From Calliopsis andreniformis (taxonomy: Eukaryota; Arthropoda; Insecta; Hymenoptera; Andrenidae): 64,000 bases of DNA. Positions 49,977 through 62,342 of the stretch are shown one piece after another; position 1 is the stretch's first letter, and the number at the start of each line of letters is the position of its first letter. The notes under the pieces are model-generated. The model did no database searches, was not told where the DNA came from, and saw only the letters and a program-made list of their open reading frames with translations. The translations under genes and the position numbers were made by a program. The DNA lies in assembly GCF_051401765.1 (NCBI RefSeq), contig NC_135071.1, positions 12,874,961 through 12,938,960 of the forward strand, in the 5' to 3' direction.

Positions 49977-51357
49977 ATGGAAGAGAAGCCTATTAAAGAG
50001 CAGTTAACGGAAAATACAGGTTTTTAAATATAAATTACAACTGAGAAACATGAACTTATAATTTATGATATTCGTTTTATTGCAGATGTCAACCAAGATG
50101 AGTTGATTCTTCAACAACAAAGGAGAATCGAGAAAGAGGTTAACGGAGTCATTTTCTGTCATTTTTCAAATTTATACGTTAAACATTTTTTTGTCAATTG
50201 TGAATAATTTTTCGTTAACAAATCGTGAACTGTACTTTATCTTTTTTTATCATTGTCATTAAAGTTCATCCTTGTCCTTCGGTGTTTTTTTCTTAAATAA
50301 ACTTCTCATTCAATGAATTAATTACAAAACAGATTTTAGAGACCTGTACAAGAAATAATCGAAATTCCTGAAGATGCATAATTCTTTTAAAGGGACCTTT
50401 ATTTATGTACTTCTTTCTGCAAGGATATGAAATAAATTGAATTTACTTTCAGATTTCTGAAACTATTGCTCTGGTTGGGGAAAAGGAGTCAATAAAAAGC
50501 TTGGAACGAGAATATACAGAAGATGAAATATATTTATCAAAAGCTAAAGCATTGGCTCAGAAGTATTCATATATTAGAAGAACTAGGCCAGATGGAAATT
50601 GTTTTTTTAGAGCCTTCAGTTATGCATATCTTGAGAAATTAATTGGGAATAAAGATGAATATGAAAAGTTTCGTGAGCTGGCATTAAAAAGTAAAGACAA
50701 TTTGGTAGCATTAGGTTTTCCTCAATTTACAGTAGAAGATTTCCATGACACGGTAAATATATGCATATTATTTGTTATGTATTTTACCATCAGTTCACTA
50801 ATCTGTTTATGTTACATGTTGCTTTTTACTATAGTTCATGGAAGTAATTGATAAAGTAGGAGGAAATACAGAGTCAAGTTACATTGAACTTCATAAACTT
50901 TTCAATGAACAAGGTTACTCTGACTACGTTGTTGTATATCTTAGATTAATTACATCTGGTCAATTACAACGCGAAGCTGATTTCTATCAACATTTTATAG
51001 AAGGAGATCGTACTATTTCAGAATTTTGCCATCAGGTATGTATCACCAACGTTGCTTTATATTATTAATTTTTTGCAATGAAAATAATAATATTGGTGCT
51101 CATTTTTTTGTAAACTACAAAAATATATGTTAGAAATTGTATAGCTATATTACTTTTAGGAAGTGGAACCAATGTACAAAGAATCAGATCACATTCACAT
51201 TATAGCAATGAGTACTGCTTTAGGAACTGGAGTACGGGTCCGGTACATGGATCGTGGTGCAGGGACTGAAGTGACTGCGCATGATTTTCCTGAGGGTGCC
51301 ACTCCAGCAGTTCATTTACTGTATCGTCCTGGTCATTATGATATTCTTTATCCTTGA
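49977..51357 (+). CDS. OTUB1: Ubiquitin thioesterase otubain-1
   Basis: OTU-family cysteine protease that cleaves Lys48-linked ubiquitin chains and restrains certain E2 enzymes. Five exons: 49977-50019, 50086-50138, 50453-50752, 50835-51035, 51160-51357; phases close and give 264 aa (human 271). The N-terminus is MEEKPIKEQLTENTD. The catalytic Asp and Cys lie in RPDGNCFFRAF (about D79 and C82), and the catalytic His and Asp lie in PGHYDILYP at the end (about H258 and D260), in the spacing of human OTUB1. FPQFTVEDFHDTF and TSGQLQREADFY are conserved OTU segments. All catalytic residues are present, so the enzyme should be active. Confidence 0.95.
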
Positions 51358-51647
51358 TAAATTTTGTATTACAATATTTTGGAAAGTCTCTTTCATGACA
51401 AAGATTAATTATTTAGCAAATTATATCTTGTGTATGTAGTCCAAAATTCATAAAATTCTAATTTGATAAAATATCTTATATTGTCATGGTTGTAAGTAAT
51501 TAATTTAAGCGTTTAAAACTATAAAATTTTATGTAAATGGAGCATTTTCATATATGCTATTACTTTTCAGAGACTCATTAGTTCGAATCAATATCTATCA
51601 TTTGTATTAAGCTATTTTTCAACTAAAATTATAAATTAAATACGAAA

Positions 51648-51653
51648 AATAAA
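51648..51653 (+). promoter_or_regulatory. Candidate polyadenylation signal of OTUB1
   Basis: AATAAA about 290 bp past the stop codon, in the convergent OTUB1/BORCS7 gap (51,358-51,922), which otherwise shows only AT-rich 3' UTR sequence. Confidence 0.4.
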
Positions 51654-51922
51654 CAAGGAATAACTTGACAAAATATACAATGTAGTACTTTTTATATTCT
51701 GACGAAAAATTTAAATAAAATTTATTGCATAAATATAGAATTAGTTTTTTATTAGATGAATAAAATTGCCTCCTGATAATAAGTTAAATTATATTTATTT
51801 TTACAATTCATTAAGTATATAGTACATTTTACATAACAGATTATTTCTTAAAGTTAAGCACAACACATAAATTACAAATAACATTTGTGATATAAAAATG
51901 CAATTGTAAGTAATTAATTGGA

Positions 51923-52313
51923 TTATCTTTGCATGGCCCTTACTTGTTCAGTAACTTCTTCTAATATCATAGAACTCCTGTTGATGGATTCCATTTGATA
52001 TTCTAAATGAGTAGCTATAAGAGCAAGCTTTTTTAAATTAGTTTCTGCAGTTTCTAAACCATGCTCCTGTTGTGCAAAATTTTTCGCACTATGCATTAGT
52101 ATCTGTAAATATGTTTCAGTGAGAAAAAGAGTTAATCCCCCCAATACATAGTATACAATTTTCATGACACATTACTTCACTGCTTTTTGAGCCCCTTTGT
52201 ATTTGACGAGCAAGGGAAGCAATGTTATTCACATTGACTTGTACTCTATCAGCTAATCTCATTTTTGATTCAACAAATAAACTGCGGGCACTTGTACTTG
52301 AAGCTGAAGCCAT
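51923..52313 (-). CDS. BORCS7: BLOC-1-related complex subunit 7
   Basis: Subunit of BORC, which recruits Arl8 to lysosomes and moves them toward the cell periphery. Two exons, 52313-52176 and 52102-51923, joined in phase 0, give 105 aa (human about 105). Exon 1 reads MASASSTSARSLFVESKMRL and ends with LARQIQRGSKSSE. Exon 2 reads ILMHSAKNFAQQEHGLETAE and then LKKLALIATHLEYQMESI. These align with human SSELLGQAARNMVLQED and MAIITTHLQYQQEAI. The protein is nearly all helical/coiled coil. Neighbours: convergent with OTUB1, divergent with TMEM170A. Confidence 0.9.
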
Positions 52314-53436
52314 AGTGTATGAACATTAATTATATACAAAATAGTTTATATTGAAGTAGTTGTACTTCCAGTTAATATACAGCAGCAAAGTTATTTTTTT
52401 TCTAAAAACCCTTTAGTGCACTCAATCAACAAATAATGATAAATCTTGTTCATTTATTAATTTATTTGTAATCTGAGCATTCAGAGCACTTCTTAAGGTG
52501 TTACAATTCATTATAAAACAATTTGGAGTGGAAAAATTGCATAATTATACTACAAAATAGTTTTTCTGGACAATGATTCGGTGTTCTGCAATGTTTTGGA
52601 ACTACGACGAGGGGAATGTAATGCAAGTGAGGGAGTAAGAAAGGGAAAACCAGGAAAATCAGTGAAAATGGAAACTAACGAAAACTGTAATAACAAAATT
52701 TCCGCTAGATGGTACGCCTATCGTCGGGAAAGTCGCAAATCACCAGATATCACCAACGTGCGTTCAGAAATTGTAGCAGTTTTGTGGGTATGTAATATAC
52801 TTCTAGCTCTTCCTTTTATTTCATGACTTTAGTTCTGTGCAGTTTCGAATGGTTTTGTAAGGGCGCGTTAGAGGTTGAACGTTTCCTATGTTGACTTTCT
52901 AAGAAGTAATAAGTTCAAATTGTTATTATGTTTATATTTTTGAAAAATATTCAAATAAATTTATATGAAAATGTTAGATATATATAGGGTCTTTTTGTTA
53001 GAGTTTTAAGTGACACCGGTCAGGATGATTATTTATAAATTGCTGTGACGTATATAACATAAAAACTTTAGAATGAAAACGTAAGTTAAAATTTGTATCG
53101 TTTTCATTGATTTTAGAACTTAGTTATTGACAGATTGTACATTTTTTAAAATAAAAACAGTTGTGGCATGCTCTAAATTGTGAAACAAAGTTATTTTACA
53201 TATACATTGAATAATTTATGTCAATACAGTGTTTAAAAGTCCATTGATAGACTTACATTTTTCTTTCTAGATTTTGTTGTTTGTGGCCACTGTACATACA
53301 GTTTTATCGTCTCTGGACATGTACAGTAGTATTTATAGTTGCAGACACAATGTTGAGAGTAACTTTTCCTAATGTGATATAAATGTTTGATATTAACGTC
53401 AGAGTTATAGTTCAAAATATTTGAGAAATATTAATT
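52314..53436. other. Divergent promoter region, BORCS7 and TMEM170A
   Basis: 1.1 kb between divergent start codons. An 81-codon frame at 52,581-52,826 has no recognisable domain and I do not annotate it. 5' UTR sequence of TMEM170A is likely near 53,250-53,436. Confidence 0.45.
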
Positions 53437-54169
53437 ATGGAGGCGCAAACAGATACTTCTGTTTTGCGACCACCAGTCAACATAAGAAATTCAGCCAATA
53501 CATTTTATATACCTTTGACTTCATTTGGTGGTATGTAGACACTTATTGAAATAATTGTATTTATACATTAAATAAAAATTACTGCTATTAATTAACTTCT
53601 TCATGTAAATAATCGTTAGTCTTTTTAGGACATTTTGTGTTTTACAATTTAATTTAATGTTATAAATTCATTATAAAAATGTACTTGTTACCTTTGGTCC
53701 AACTGTTGCAGAAATGTGGTATCAAATATTTTTATGGGCTCTATTTTCTTCCATTTTCGTTCATACGATAGCTGGTGCAATCTGTTTTGCCACGTTAAGG
53801 CAACATAAATATGGGAAGTACGTAGGACTTCAATCAATAATGTTCAATAAAAAATTAATTTTTATTCAGATGTTATGCATTTTCGATTAATTATATGATA
53901 ATAAATTAGAGTATGATGTTCTTTTATGTATAATTCTGTAGAGTACAAAATAACAATAATTTTTGGTTTAAAGATTCTTCCCGTTGCTGATAATAATAAT
54001 GGGTGTGTTATTACCACTAACATCAGGAGTTCTTAGCTCTGCTGCTGTTGCTTTTGTATATAGAGCATCGCGTTATCCACTGCCACCACTTTATGCATTA
54101 TTCTGGGGTATTGGGCAGACTGTTGTAGCAGGATGTGTTGGATTTACAAGGATATTAGCAACTTTATAA
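53437..54169 (+). CDS. TMEM170A: Transmembrane protein 170A
   Basis: Small multi-pass ER/nuclear-envelope membrane protein. In vertebrates the family influences ER sheet formation. Three exons: 53437-53530, 53712-53817, 53974-54169; phases close and give 131 aa (human 144). The N-terminus MEAQTDTSVLRPPVNIRNSA is cytosolic or lumenal. Then come FGEMWYQIFLWALFSSIFVH (TM1), LRQHKYGKFFPLLIIIMGVL (TM2), SSAAVAFVYRA, and GQTVVAGCVGFTRILATL (TM3 and end). The MWY..FLWAL, RHHKYG-like and FxRILATL motifs are diagnostic of the family. An AATAAA at 54,175-54,180 lies just after the stop. Confidence 0.93.
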
Positions 54170-54581
54170 TGCAAAATAAAGTCTGCAAATGAGTGATGTA
54201 TAAGGCATGTTAGTAAAAAACACATGTAATGTATGATAAGCATTTAAAAAAAGTGAGTACTATTTTATTAGTATTAATTAGCATAACTAATAGATAATAG
54301 TGTATAAGAAAATTTGTACATATACAAATGTATAATATTGCACAGATATAGTAAGAATTAAATTAAAATGACACATGTATGAGATTTTTAAAATAACCAA
54401 AAAACAATAAAATGCTACTTGTTAATAATATGGGATCTTCTTAAAATGTAACTACATTTTTTCATTTCAAATTTTAAAACATGAGATAATTTCATTATTT
54501 TATATAATTTATTGTAAAATATGATATAAATTTTTAGAATACAGTTTTATACAATTGAGTAACATTTATGTATAGTTACTC
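54170..54581. other. Convergent 3' region, TMEM170A and UFL1
   Basis: AT-rich 3' UTR sequence of both genes, including a polyadenylation hexamer only a few bases after the TMEM170A stop codon. Confidence 0.5.
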
Positions 54582-57370
54582 TCATTCTTGCGATTTATCA
54601 GTCTTTAACTGTTCTTTAGAATCATTTGCAATATTTTTAATTTCTGCTAGTCCAACTTCCAATTCCTTATTAACTTCAAGTTTTTCAGCTTCATCTGAAG
54701 AAGTTAAACTCTTCAGTACCAAATCTGCAACACAAATAACAGTTTAATAATAATACTGAAAACATGTGTTATTATCATTGTAAAAGTTATACTTATTCCT
54801 GACATATTAAAAATATTAAATGTTACATACTATGATATTTGGAAAGTGCTGCCATTGTAGAAGGTTGTAAATGTGTTTGCAGAAATGAAAGAACTGTAGA
54901 TACGTGTCTTCCAGACATGTGTAGAACATTTTGTGTTGCTGCTATAAATAATATACTAGTAACCAAATGTAGTGCTATTGCAGGATCTTGTGTTGCATTA
55001 AGTTCATCTAATAAGGCTTTTTTATGTCCCAAAACAAAGGGTCTCTCTTTCTTCTTATCATATTTCTTTAGCACCAGACAACAAGCTGACATTGCTGCTT
55101 CTGCACAATTCACAAAATCATCTATTGAATTTCCGCTAAGGCATTTATGTATGTTACTTAATGGTTCCTTTATGTCTTCTGGGAAATCAAGTAACATCTT
55201 CTGTCTTGTTTCGGTGGTAATGTTATTAGGAATCTGAAGCACATTTTGTTGTGCAGCTAACTTAAATAGCTCTGTCACAAAATCAGTAGCAAGAGATTTT
55301 AACAGATATTTTGTTAAAGCAGGTTGATCCGCTTTGTCCATATGTTTAATACCTTTGTCAAATATTTTAATGTTTGTTATAAATACATTAAGATGTTCTT
55401 CGACTTCGGTTAAATTAGTAGTTTTGTTATTCTGTGCTATTTGTTCTGCGATTGATAATGCATGACTGTTTATTTTTGGTTGTAAGTATGATGCTAACTC
55501 TTCTATTAAGTCATCAATCACTACGAGATTATCATCTTTCATGATCTCGTTTTTTATATCTTCTAAATGTATTAATGTCAGTTCAATTTTCTCTGATGTA
55601 ACTTTTGAATTCTCATCATCGGAGTCATTTTCGCGGTTCTTACGTTGGAGATACTTGTTTTTAGTAGATTTTGTTTTTGTTTCCCTTCCTTGACTACCGC
55701 CCCCTGTTTTGCCAATTGTGGCCTTTTTTCGACGTTCTTCTTTCTTACTTCCTCTACATTCAAGTATTATATCTGCTGACTTGGATTTAATTTTATTTTC
55801 TGTCATGGCCTGAAACCATTTTCCACTAGCTGCTGCTTCTCTGGCTTTCGTTTCTGCCATTGATTCAAATGATTTATACAAAGATTGCAAGTATGCATCA
55901 GACATTACCACAGTTTTCGCAAATACATATGTATTGTTATTTAACTTCTTCTCTACTGCCTTAAGAAGCATTTCCATATCTTTATCTGTGAATACAGATG
56001 GCAAAAGAGGGCTAATATCAACAAATGATCCTGTTGTAATAGCTTCTTCGATATTTGTGTCTACTTGATCAGTAATGGTTGTGCCTACAGCCACAGAGTC
56101 TAGGAAGATTATATTTTCATTTGGGAAATAGCGTTTTATAAAGTTTGGTGGATCTGATATCCCAAGACGAGAAAGTGCATCATATTCTAAAAATAGAAAG
56201 AAAACAAAAAGAAATTATATACAAATAAAATATGTCAAATTTTGTTGTTATTCTGTTTCTGACATTTTTCTGTAACAATACCTACCTAGGTAACCATTTT
56301 GCTTATAATAATTTTCCACCCATTCATTTTGACATTTAGTATATATACTTGGTACATATAAACTATTTGTTCCTTGTTTTCCTGCCACAACACCAGGAAC
56401 CTGTTTCATTTCTTGTAAACTGTCTAAAATTGCTACAAATCATATATGTATTAATGTTTCACAGATTTTGTTCAATTCAAAAGTTCAGATTTGTCTAGAT
56501 ACTTACAAAAGAATATTCTTTCTGGTACTGAACATTGTCCTAAAATAACCAATAATGATGTAGGTTTTGTGACAGCAGATAAGGCACCTCTTATTTTAGC
56601 TCTGTTTCTAGCTAAAAAGCTTTCTGTATAAAAAACTTTAAAATCTTGCGTGTCCTGTTTGCAGAGTATCTTTTTCCCCAGTTCCTTTTCGATTAAAGAC
56701 TGTAAGAACTCAGCAGGCAAATCGTAATGTATTGTTAACTCTGATACATTCACGCTACCATGTTGCATTAATTTGTCATTGATTTCTTCAGCTATTTTAT
56801 CCGTATAGGTCTTGTCAATAAGCTGTCCAAGTATTATTCTGACCCCTTTGGTATGTTCCTCAATTTCAGTTGCCACCTTAGTAACTTGAGATAAATTGAC
56901 ATTAAGAATTTGTGCTAAATCAACCAGACTGATTCTTCCACCGTGAATGTACAACTCATCCTTGATTTCCTTTCCAAGATGTTGGGGTGTAATATATTCT
57001 TTACCATCATTTGTAAATATAACATCCAATCGTTTACTTTCTATTAATTTTGATATAATTTCCACGCAATTTCGTTCCGATAATCTACACAGTAAAAAGC
57101 AATGAAAATTTTAGTACAGCGTAGGAAGAAATAAATATTATAAATACTGACTAATTTGAATCAATTTCCTTTCAAGAAAATTGCAATTTCATTTTACAGC
57201 TGTTTGAAGTTCATTCATAATAAACGTCATTGGGCATATAAAATTACTAAACATATAAATATATCTGTCTATAAATTAAATAATTCATACTTTTGTAACG
57301 TAGAGCATAATTGCGCCTTCTGGAAATCGGCTGCCAATCTTTTAACTTCCTCCCAATCCACAGTACTCAT
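54582..57370 (-). CDS. UFL1: E3 UFM1-protein ligase 1
   Basis: Scaffold-type E3 that transfers UFM1 to targets at the ER membrane, such as ribosomal protein L26, together with DDRGK1 and CDK5RAP3. Five exons: 57370-57291, 57084-56507, 56432-56286, 56186-54831, 54724-54582; phases close and give 767 aa (human 794). The N-terminus MSTVDWEEVKRLAADFQKAQ is the family start. Winged-helix repeats follow (SERNCVEIISKLIE, EYITPQHLGKEIKDELY, GGRISLVDLAQILNV). The middle has an FLxSVAVGTTITDQ-like segment, then a Lys-rich disordered linker (KSKSADIILECRGSKKEERR). A helical C-terminal domain ends in a short acidic tail, LKTDKSQE. The large fourth exon (1,356 nt) carries most of the protein. Confidence 0.94.
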
Positions 57371-59690
57371 TTTAAAGTCTTATACTTTGATCGCCAGATT
57401 GAACAGTTAAGACACTTGACACTCTTCGATACTGTTTAGAATGGTTAGGATAAAATGACAAAACGTTAATCTATAATCTACAATCTAGACTTGCAATAAT
57501 CTAAATCGTATACACACAGTTCTTCGAATTACCGCTAGGAGACTTAAAACAGTAGTATTCTCACAAGTGCTTAAAATAATTTAATTTCTCCTGAAAACCA
57601 TATATATTATTTTTTGTAAATGTGAAGTAGTTACAAAGCTGATGTTCATTAAAACGACCCTTTTTATTATTTTTTCAAGTTGTAAAAAACTATTACTTTC
57701 AAATTGCATCAATCGTATAGGTTCTCTATAATTACTCTCTTTATTGTTATTCGTCATTTGTAATTACGTTTATTAATGCATAAGATGAAAAAACATTTAT
57801 GTAGAACATAAATGAAAATTCTATGTTTATTTCAAATCAGATTGTCCAGAATTGGGAATTCAGTATTACCAAATTGTAGAGAAAAATTTTCTAAACTTCT
57901 GAATAGGAATTTTTACACGAATATGTTTTCGAATAATTTTCAAAATTTTCTTCATGTCTCTGCACGTGTATTCGAAGAAAGTATTGTTTGTACGCAATGT
58001 GTGGAAGTAATCAAAAAACAGTATAAAATGCTGTGTGTTCACTGTGAAAATTTCATTTTCTGAAGCCTACACTGTGAGGTAGTAATATCGTAAAATATAA
58101 GGTTAGATGGTGCATGTCGTTTTATCGATTATATTTTTCGTTCGTGACACTGCATTGTGTTATCACTTTTTGTGAAACATATTGACTGTTTGTTAGTATA
58201 TAATTAGTGATACTAGGAGACTAATTTTATGTATTAGCAACTTTTCACGATGAAGTGAACGAGTATGTTCAGTGTATCATTTATATAATCTTACGAAATT
58301 TGTGTAATTGTTAGCTTATTGTGTAACAATGCAGTTGGGTTACAAAAGAATAAAATATTTTTAACAGTAACAAAATGAGTGGACAGTGTGGCCTCAATAA
58401 ATGTGCCGTTATTGTCATTAATTGTGTGTAATTAAGGTATATAATTAACACCGCTTTTCATTTATTATATTAAGCATCTTTGTGTAAACCTTTTACGATT
58501 CTGCTTTGCATTGTGTGTTATTTAATGAGATTAACTTCAACTTTGCTTTAGGTATTAAAATAATATACATTGAAAGAATGATAATTCATAAGAGATTACA
58601 AATAAAAAAAATATAGACATTGAGATCTTAATTTTAGTACAGAATCGTATAAGGTTGGTCTCATCAATGATATGTTCATATTACATTTATCTTTCTTTTG
58701 ATATATATACAAAATATATTTATTGAAGTAGGAATACTAATTATATGATAAGTCATGTACATTGCTGGAGGATAAGAAGTAAATAAAATTATCACCTGTT
58801 TATCATAAATTGTTTTTTCAGAGTGAAGCTATATTTACAGAGGATAGTTTATTTTACTTTATTCTATTCAGCTCATTTTTGCAAAAACTTAAATTTCTAT
58901 GTAAAATCTTATTAGATTAATTAATAAGATAGCTATTTCTTTTTAAAGGAAAAGTTAAGTTCATTCTGTTTATATTGCACTTACAATTGTCATAGTTCAC
59001 TGCATAAAGCTCATTGTACCTATAAGTTTTTTTGTGTAAGTAGTTTTCAAATATAATTTGGTGTCCTCATATTTTCCATAGTTCATTATCATATATTGCA
59101 ATTTCATTCTGGTATTTATAGATTTTTTAATATCTTTTTTTGGCAATCTTTTTATTGAGGCCACTTAAATTTATTTTTGTTAATTATTCAGTAACATAGA
59201 AATGTATAAACACAGTAAAAATGCAAAGAATTCATAGCAATTTATGCACTTTTATTTTTTATATTTGGAGTAAATTTTCAATTGTAATATATTACCATTA
59301 TATACAAAATTGGAAGTAAAGCACCTGACAATACTTTCTTGCTTTTATTGAAAATGCAGTGAATATAATGCAACAAAGATAATGCTTTTTCCTTGTTTGT
59401 TGATTTAGAGCTTTTGTATAATGAACTTTATGCTTTTAAGAACATTCAATGTTGTGTCAGTACCAAATTTCTGAAATTGAAAATTGTAATAACTACATCC
59501 AAATAGTTATTTAATAAAATATATTGAATAATAGTATAAAAGCAATAAACTTTTACTATAATAAATAAAATAATATTGAATATTACTTAAAATTTTAATG
59601 CAAATAGAATAGTATATAACTGTAAATTTAATTAATGTCAATTGAAAATAAAATAATTTATTTCCTATTTAATTTTTTTAAAAATATCCA
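57371..59690. other. UFL1 promoter and gene-poor AT-rich sequence
   Basis: Contains the UFL1 promoter, a small plus-strand frame at 57,812-58,063 (83 codons) ending with two CxxC pairs, and long AT-rich sequence. I do not call the frame a gene. Confidence 0.45.
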
Positions 59691-59695
59691 ATTAT

Positions 59696-59717
59696 GTAAA
59701 TCCAAGCTTGGATTTAC
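59696..59717. repeat. Perfect 22-bp palindrome
   Basis: GTAAATCCAAG followed directly by its exact inverse, CTTGGATTTAC, centred on a HindIII-like AAGCTT. A candidate dimer-binding site or cruciform; role unknown. Confidence 0.7.
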
Positions 59718-61127
59718 TCGACTCTGATAGCTACATTTTCAAAAGTACGTAAAACAATCGTTCGTCTTTTGGAAAAGAAAGGTGAGTAAATTTATTAAAT
59801 TAAATGCAATTAAAAATTAGTTGTATAATATATCGAATAAAATAATTACTTTTAACTTGTAATTCATTGAATTCAATTAGTATGTGGAGCTTTTTCTGCA
59901 ACACATGTCTCAAGGAATGGGTTGACAACAGTGTATTGACCCTTGCATTACACACGCAATGAAAATTTAATATTGGTATCCTATTCTGCTGATGCAATAC
60001 CTAAATATGTTATGCTATGGTTCTTATTACTTTGGGCTGGTTAGCTACTCGAGAAAGTCACATCACTGATTCGACCTAGTTCAAATTTGAGGATCCCATC
60101 CTCTTATTCTTTCAACCAGTTACCTAAAAGGCTTGCGATACCAAGTATCTTTGAAGAATAATTGAAAGCAAATTAATTAATCTAGCACAAATACTATACA
60201 CGATGTATTGTATTCATTTCTTTTGTGCGAGCGTAATTATCGAATTTAAGAAATTAGTTTCCATCGTGGGATAGTGAATCGTTCTCGAATGACGAATTAA
60301 CTTTTCCCCAGTTAATAGATTAACATTTTATACATATATATGTACGCGGTATTCGAACAATGAAAATTTAGATATTTCAATTGTTTGGTATTCAATATTG
60401 TTCATGAAATTTTAAATTTCGCGTCAATTAAATTCGTTTAAAAATCATAATATGTATTCAAAAAAATATACTTTTCTTTATAAGAGTAGCTACAGTCTAT
60501 TCTAAATGATGGCGTAAATGTCGAATTTTTGAACTTACACAATTTTTCAAATATATTTTTAACACATCTCGTATTATCATAAAAGAAAACTTAAATAAAC
60601 AATTCAAAATGCACATTAGACAACTTTCGTCAAAAAAATACGCAACTATTAGATTATATAAAGATTTAGTCCAATTCAGAAAGCAAAGACTTCTTCATCG
60701 AGGAGTCCACTTGCTCTCGTCAAAATAGTAATTATTCATCGTTTATCAAAAATAGAATAACTATAAAATACTATAATACACGACTTTAAATAATATTTCA
60801 AGTCATCCTAGGTCCCTATCCAACAGCATCTAAAAAAACTGACATGTTACTCAAAATACTATTTCAGGTCACTTAATTCGAAACAGTAACATAATATTCA
60901 AAGAACAATGTTATTTACAATATACCCAGGTTTGTTGTAAGCAACCTGCTAGCACGACGAAACGGTACCAGTAGCGGGCCAGTAGCCACGGAGTTAATTT
61001 CGTTGTCCTACCGTCTAGCAAGGGCGTGGATGTTTAATTAGTGATACGATCGGTGTCCCCTGTAAGCGCGAAGAGTGTAAGAAACGATGATGTCGAATAA
61101 TGTCGATTCGTAGACAGCGATAGGTCT
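59718..61127. other. Intergenic sequence
   Basis: AT-rich up to about 60,940, then sharply more GC-rich toward the inverted repeat. No gene supported. Confidence 0.4.
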
Positions 61128-61796
61128 GGCTGGCTACCAGGGTTGCCGTACGAATTCCCTCCTTGGGTATAGGGAGAGAAATCGGGAAGTGGGAGAGGAA
61201 GAAGTAACGGGTGTCCCTATGGTAATTGGTCCAGGCCTTAGGGTACGTGTCCACTTGAGAATAAAACTATCGCGAGTTCCTCTCGAAAGTACATACTCTT
61301 ACTTAGATATTGATACACCAGAGACAAGCTTGAGGCCTGGCCACAGCATAAAAGCTTATATGCCTAGGCCTTAAGCTTGCCTGGTACATCTATAGTCATT
61401 CTAGTACTAGTCTAGTGCTCAATGAAAAACAGCAGCACTGCAAGAATCCGATTTTGTTAATAGAAAAAGTACGCAGTATTGTCTCTCTGTCTATCCAGAG
61501 CAAAATCGAACTCTCGTGCTGCTGTTTTTCGTTCAGCGTGGCTAGTACTAGAGTTGTCTGTAATTATTCACTATTTGACATTGCGTCGAGAGTGACTGAG
61601 TGTTACTGTCCAAGATATATTCTCTATCTGAGAGTACTCTCAGGATCAACTAGTAATAGTTTCAAGTGGACACGTACTCTTATACCCTAGCCAGACCTCG
61701 TCAAACACAGCAGGACACCCGTTATTTCTTTCCCCACCTCTTAATTTCCCAGCATACTCAAAGAGGGAATTCGCGCGGCAACCCTGCTGGCTACGC
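61128..61796. repeat. Long imperfect inverted repeat (hairpin) with about 300-bp arms
   Basis: Left arm 61,128-61,457 and right arm 61,500-61,796 are diverged inverted copies around a loop of about 42 bp. Matching blocks from outside in: GGGTTGCCGYRCGAATTCCCTC, AACGGGTGTCC, GTACGTGTCCACTTGA, TAGTACTAG and ACAGCAGCAC followed by CGATTTTG. The arms have small indels and many substitutions, so it is an old or rapidly changing hairpin. No protein frame and no clear transposon ends are visible. Confidence 0.8.
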
Positions 61797-61849
61797 ACGG
61801 TGGTCGTATCTCGCCAGTCCGTGGCGCGATTCTACGGTCAGCCATACGG

Positions 61850-62340
61850 TCAGCCACGTGCCCCTTTCCTCTTTGCCTATCGCCCTCGCGGCAGCTCGCT
61901 CTATCGCTCGCCAGACGTCGAGTTAGTTGAAGTTCCCTTCTTAACGCGGAACTTTCGACCTCCCGTTCGCTGGTGAATAACGCTGATCACTTAGTTGATG
62001 CTCGGCCCTGTCGTCGGCCGGATCGGCGGAGGGACGACGTTGCTTCAGAAGACGATCGACGAGGCGCCGCTGACGAAAACTTCGACTGGGTAACTCGAAC
62101 ACTATTTTCGACTACGCGATTCGGCTACCTGCGGCCCTTCCCTCTTTCCCGCCCCCACGTCGCCTGATTCACGGGATCTTCTGCCTTTTCTTTTTTCGCT
62201 CCTGTCCACATGTTTCGGCGGTGATTCATGATCGTGATTTGACGTCCTCGGTTCTCCACGCGATTCGACAGTGATAGGGATTGAGAGAAGTTGTGGCAGT
62301 ACAGTATTCCCTCGGTATAGGCTTGTTATTGTATTTGCTA
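61850..62340 (+). promoter_or_regulatory. CpG-rich region, probable promoter and 5' non-coding exon
   Basis: An abrupt rise in GC and CpG content (CTCGCGGCAGCTCGCTC, then GTCGGCCGGATCGGCGG) unlike the AT-rich surroundings. A donor-like site (ACTGG/GTAACT) falls at 62,089. The region could be the first exon of a gene that continues beyond the right edge on the plus strand. This is inference; no coding frame is recognised. Confidence 0.4.
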
Positions 62341-62342
62341 TA

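Noticed and set aside
52581..52826. 81-codon frame between BORCS7 and TMEM170A
   Set aside because: Charged, featureless translation with no splice partner in a shared promoter region. More likely 5' non-coding sequence.
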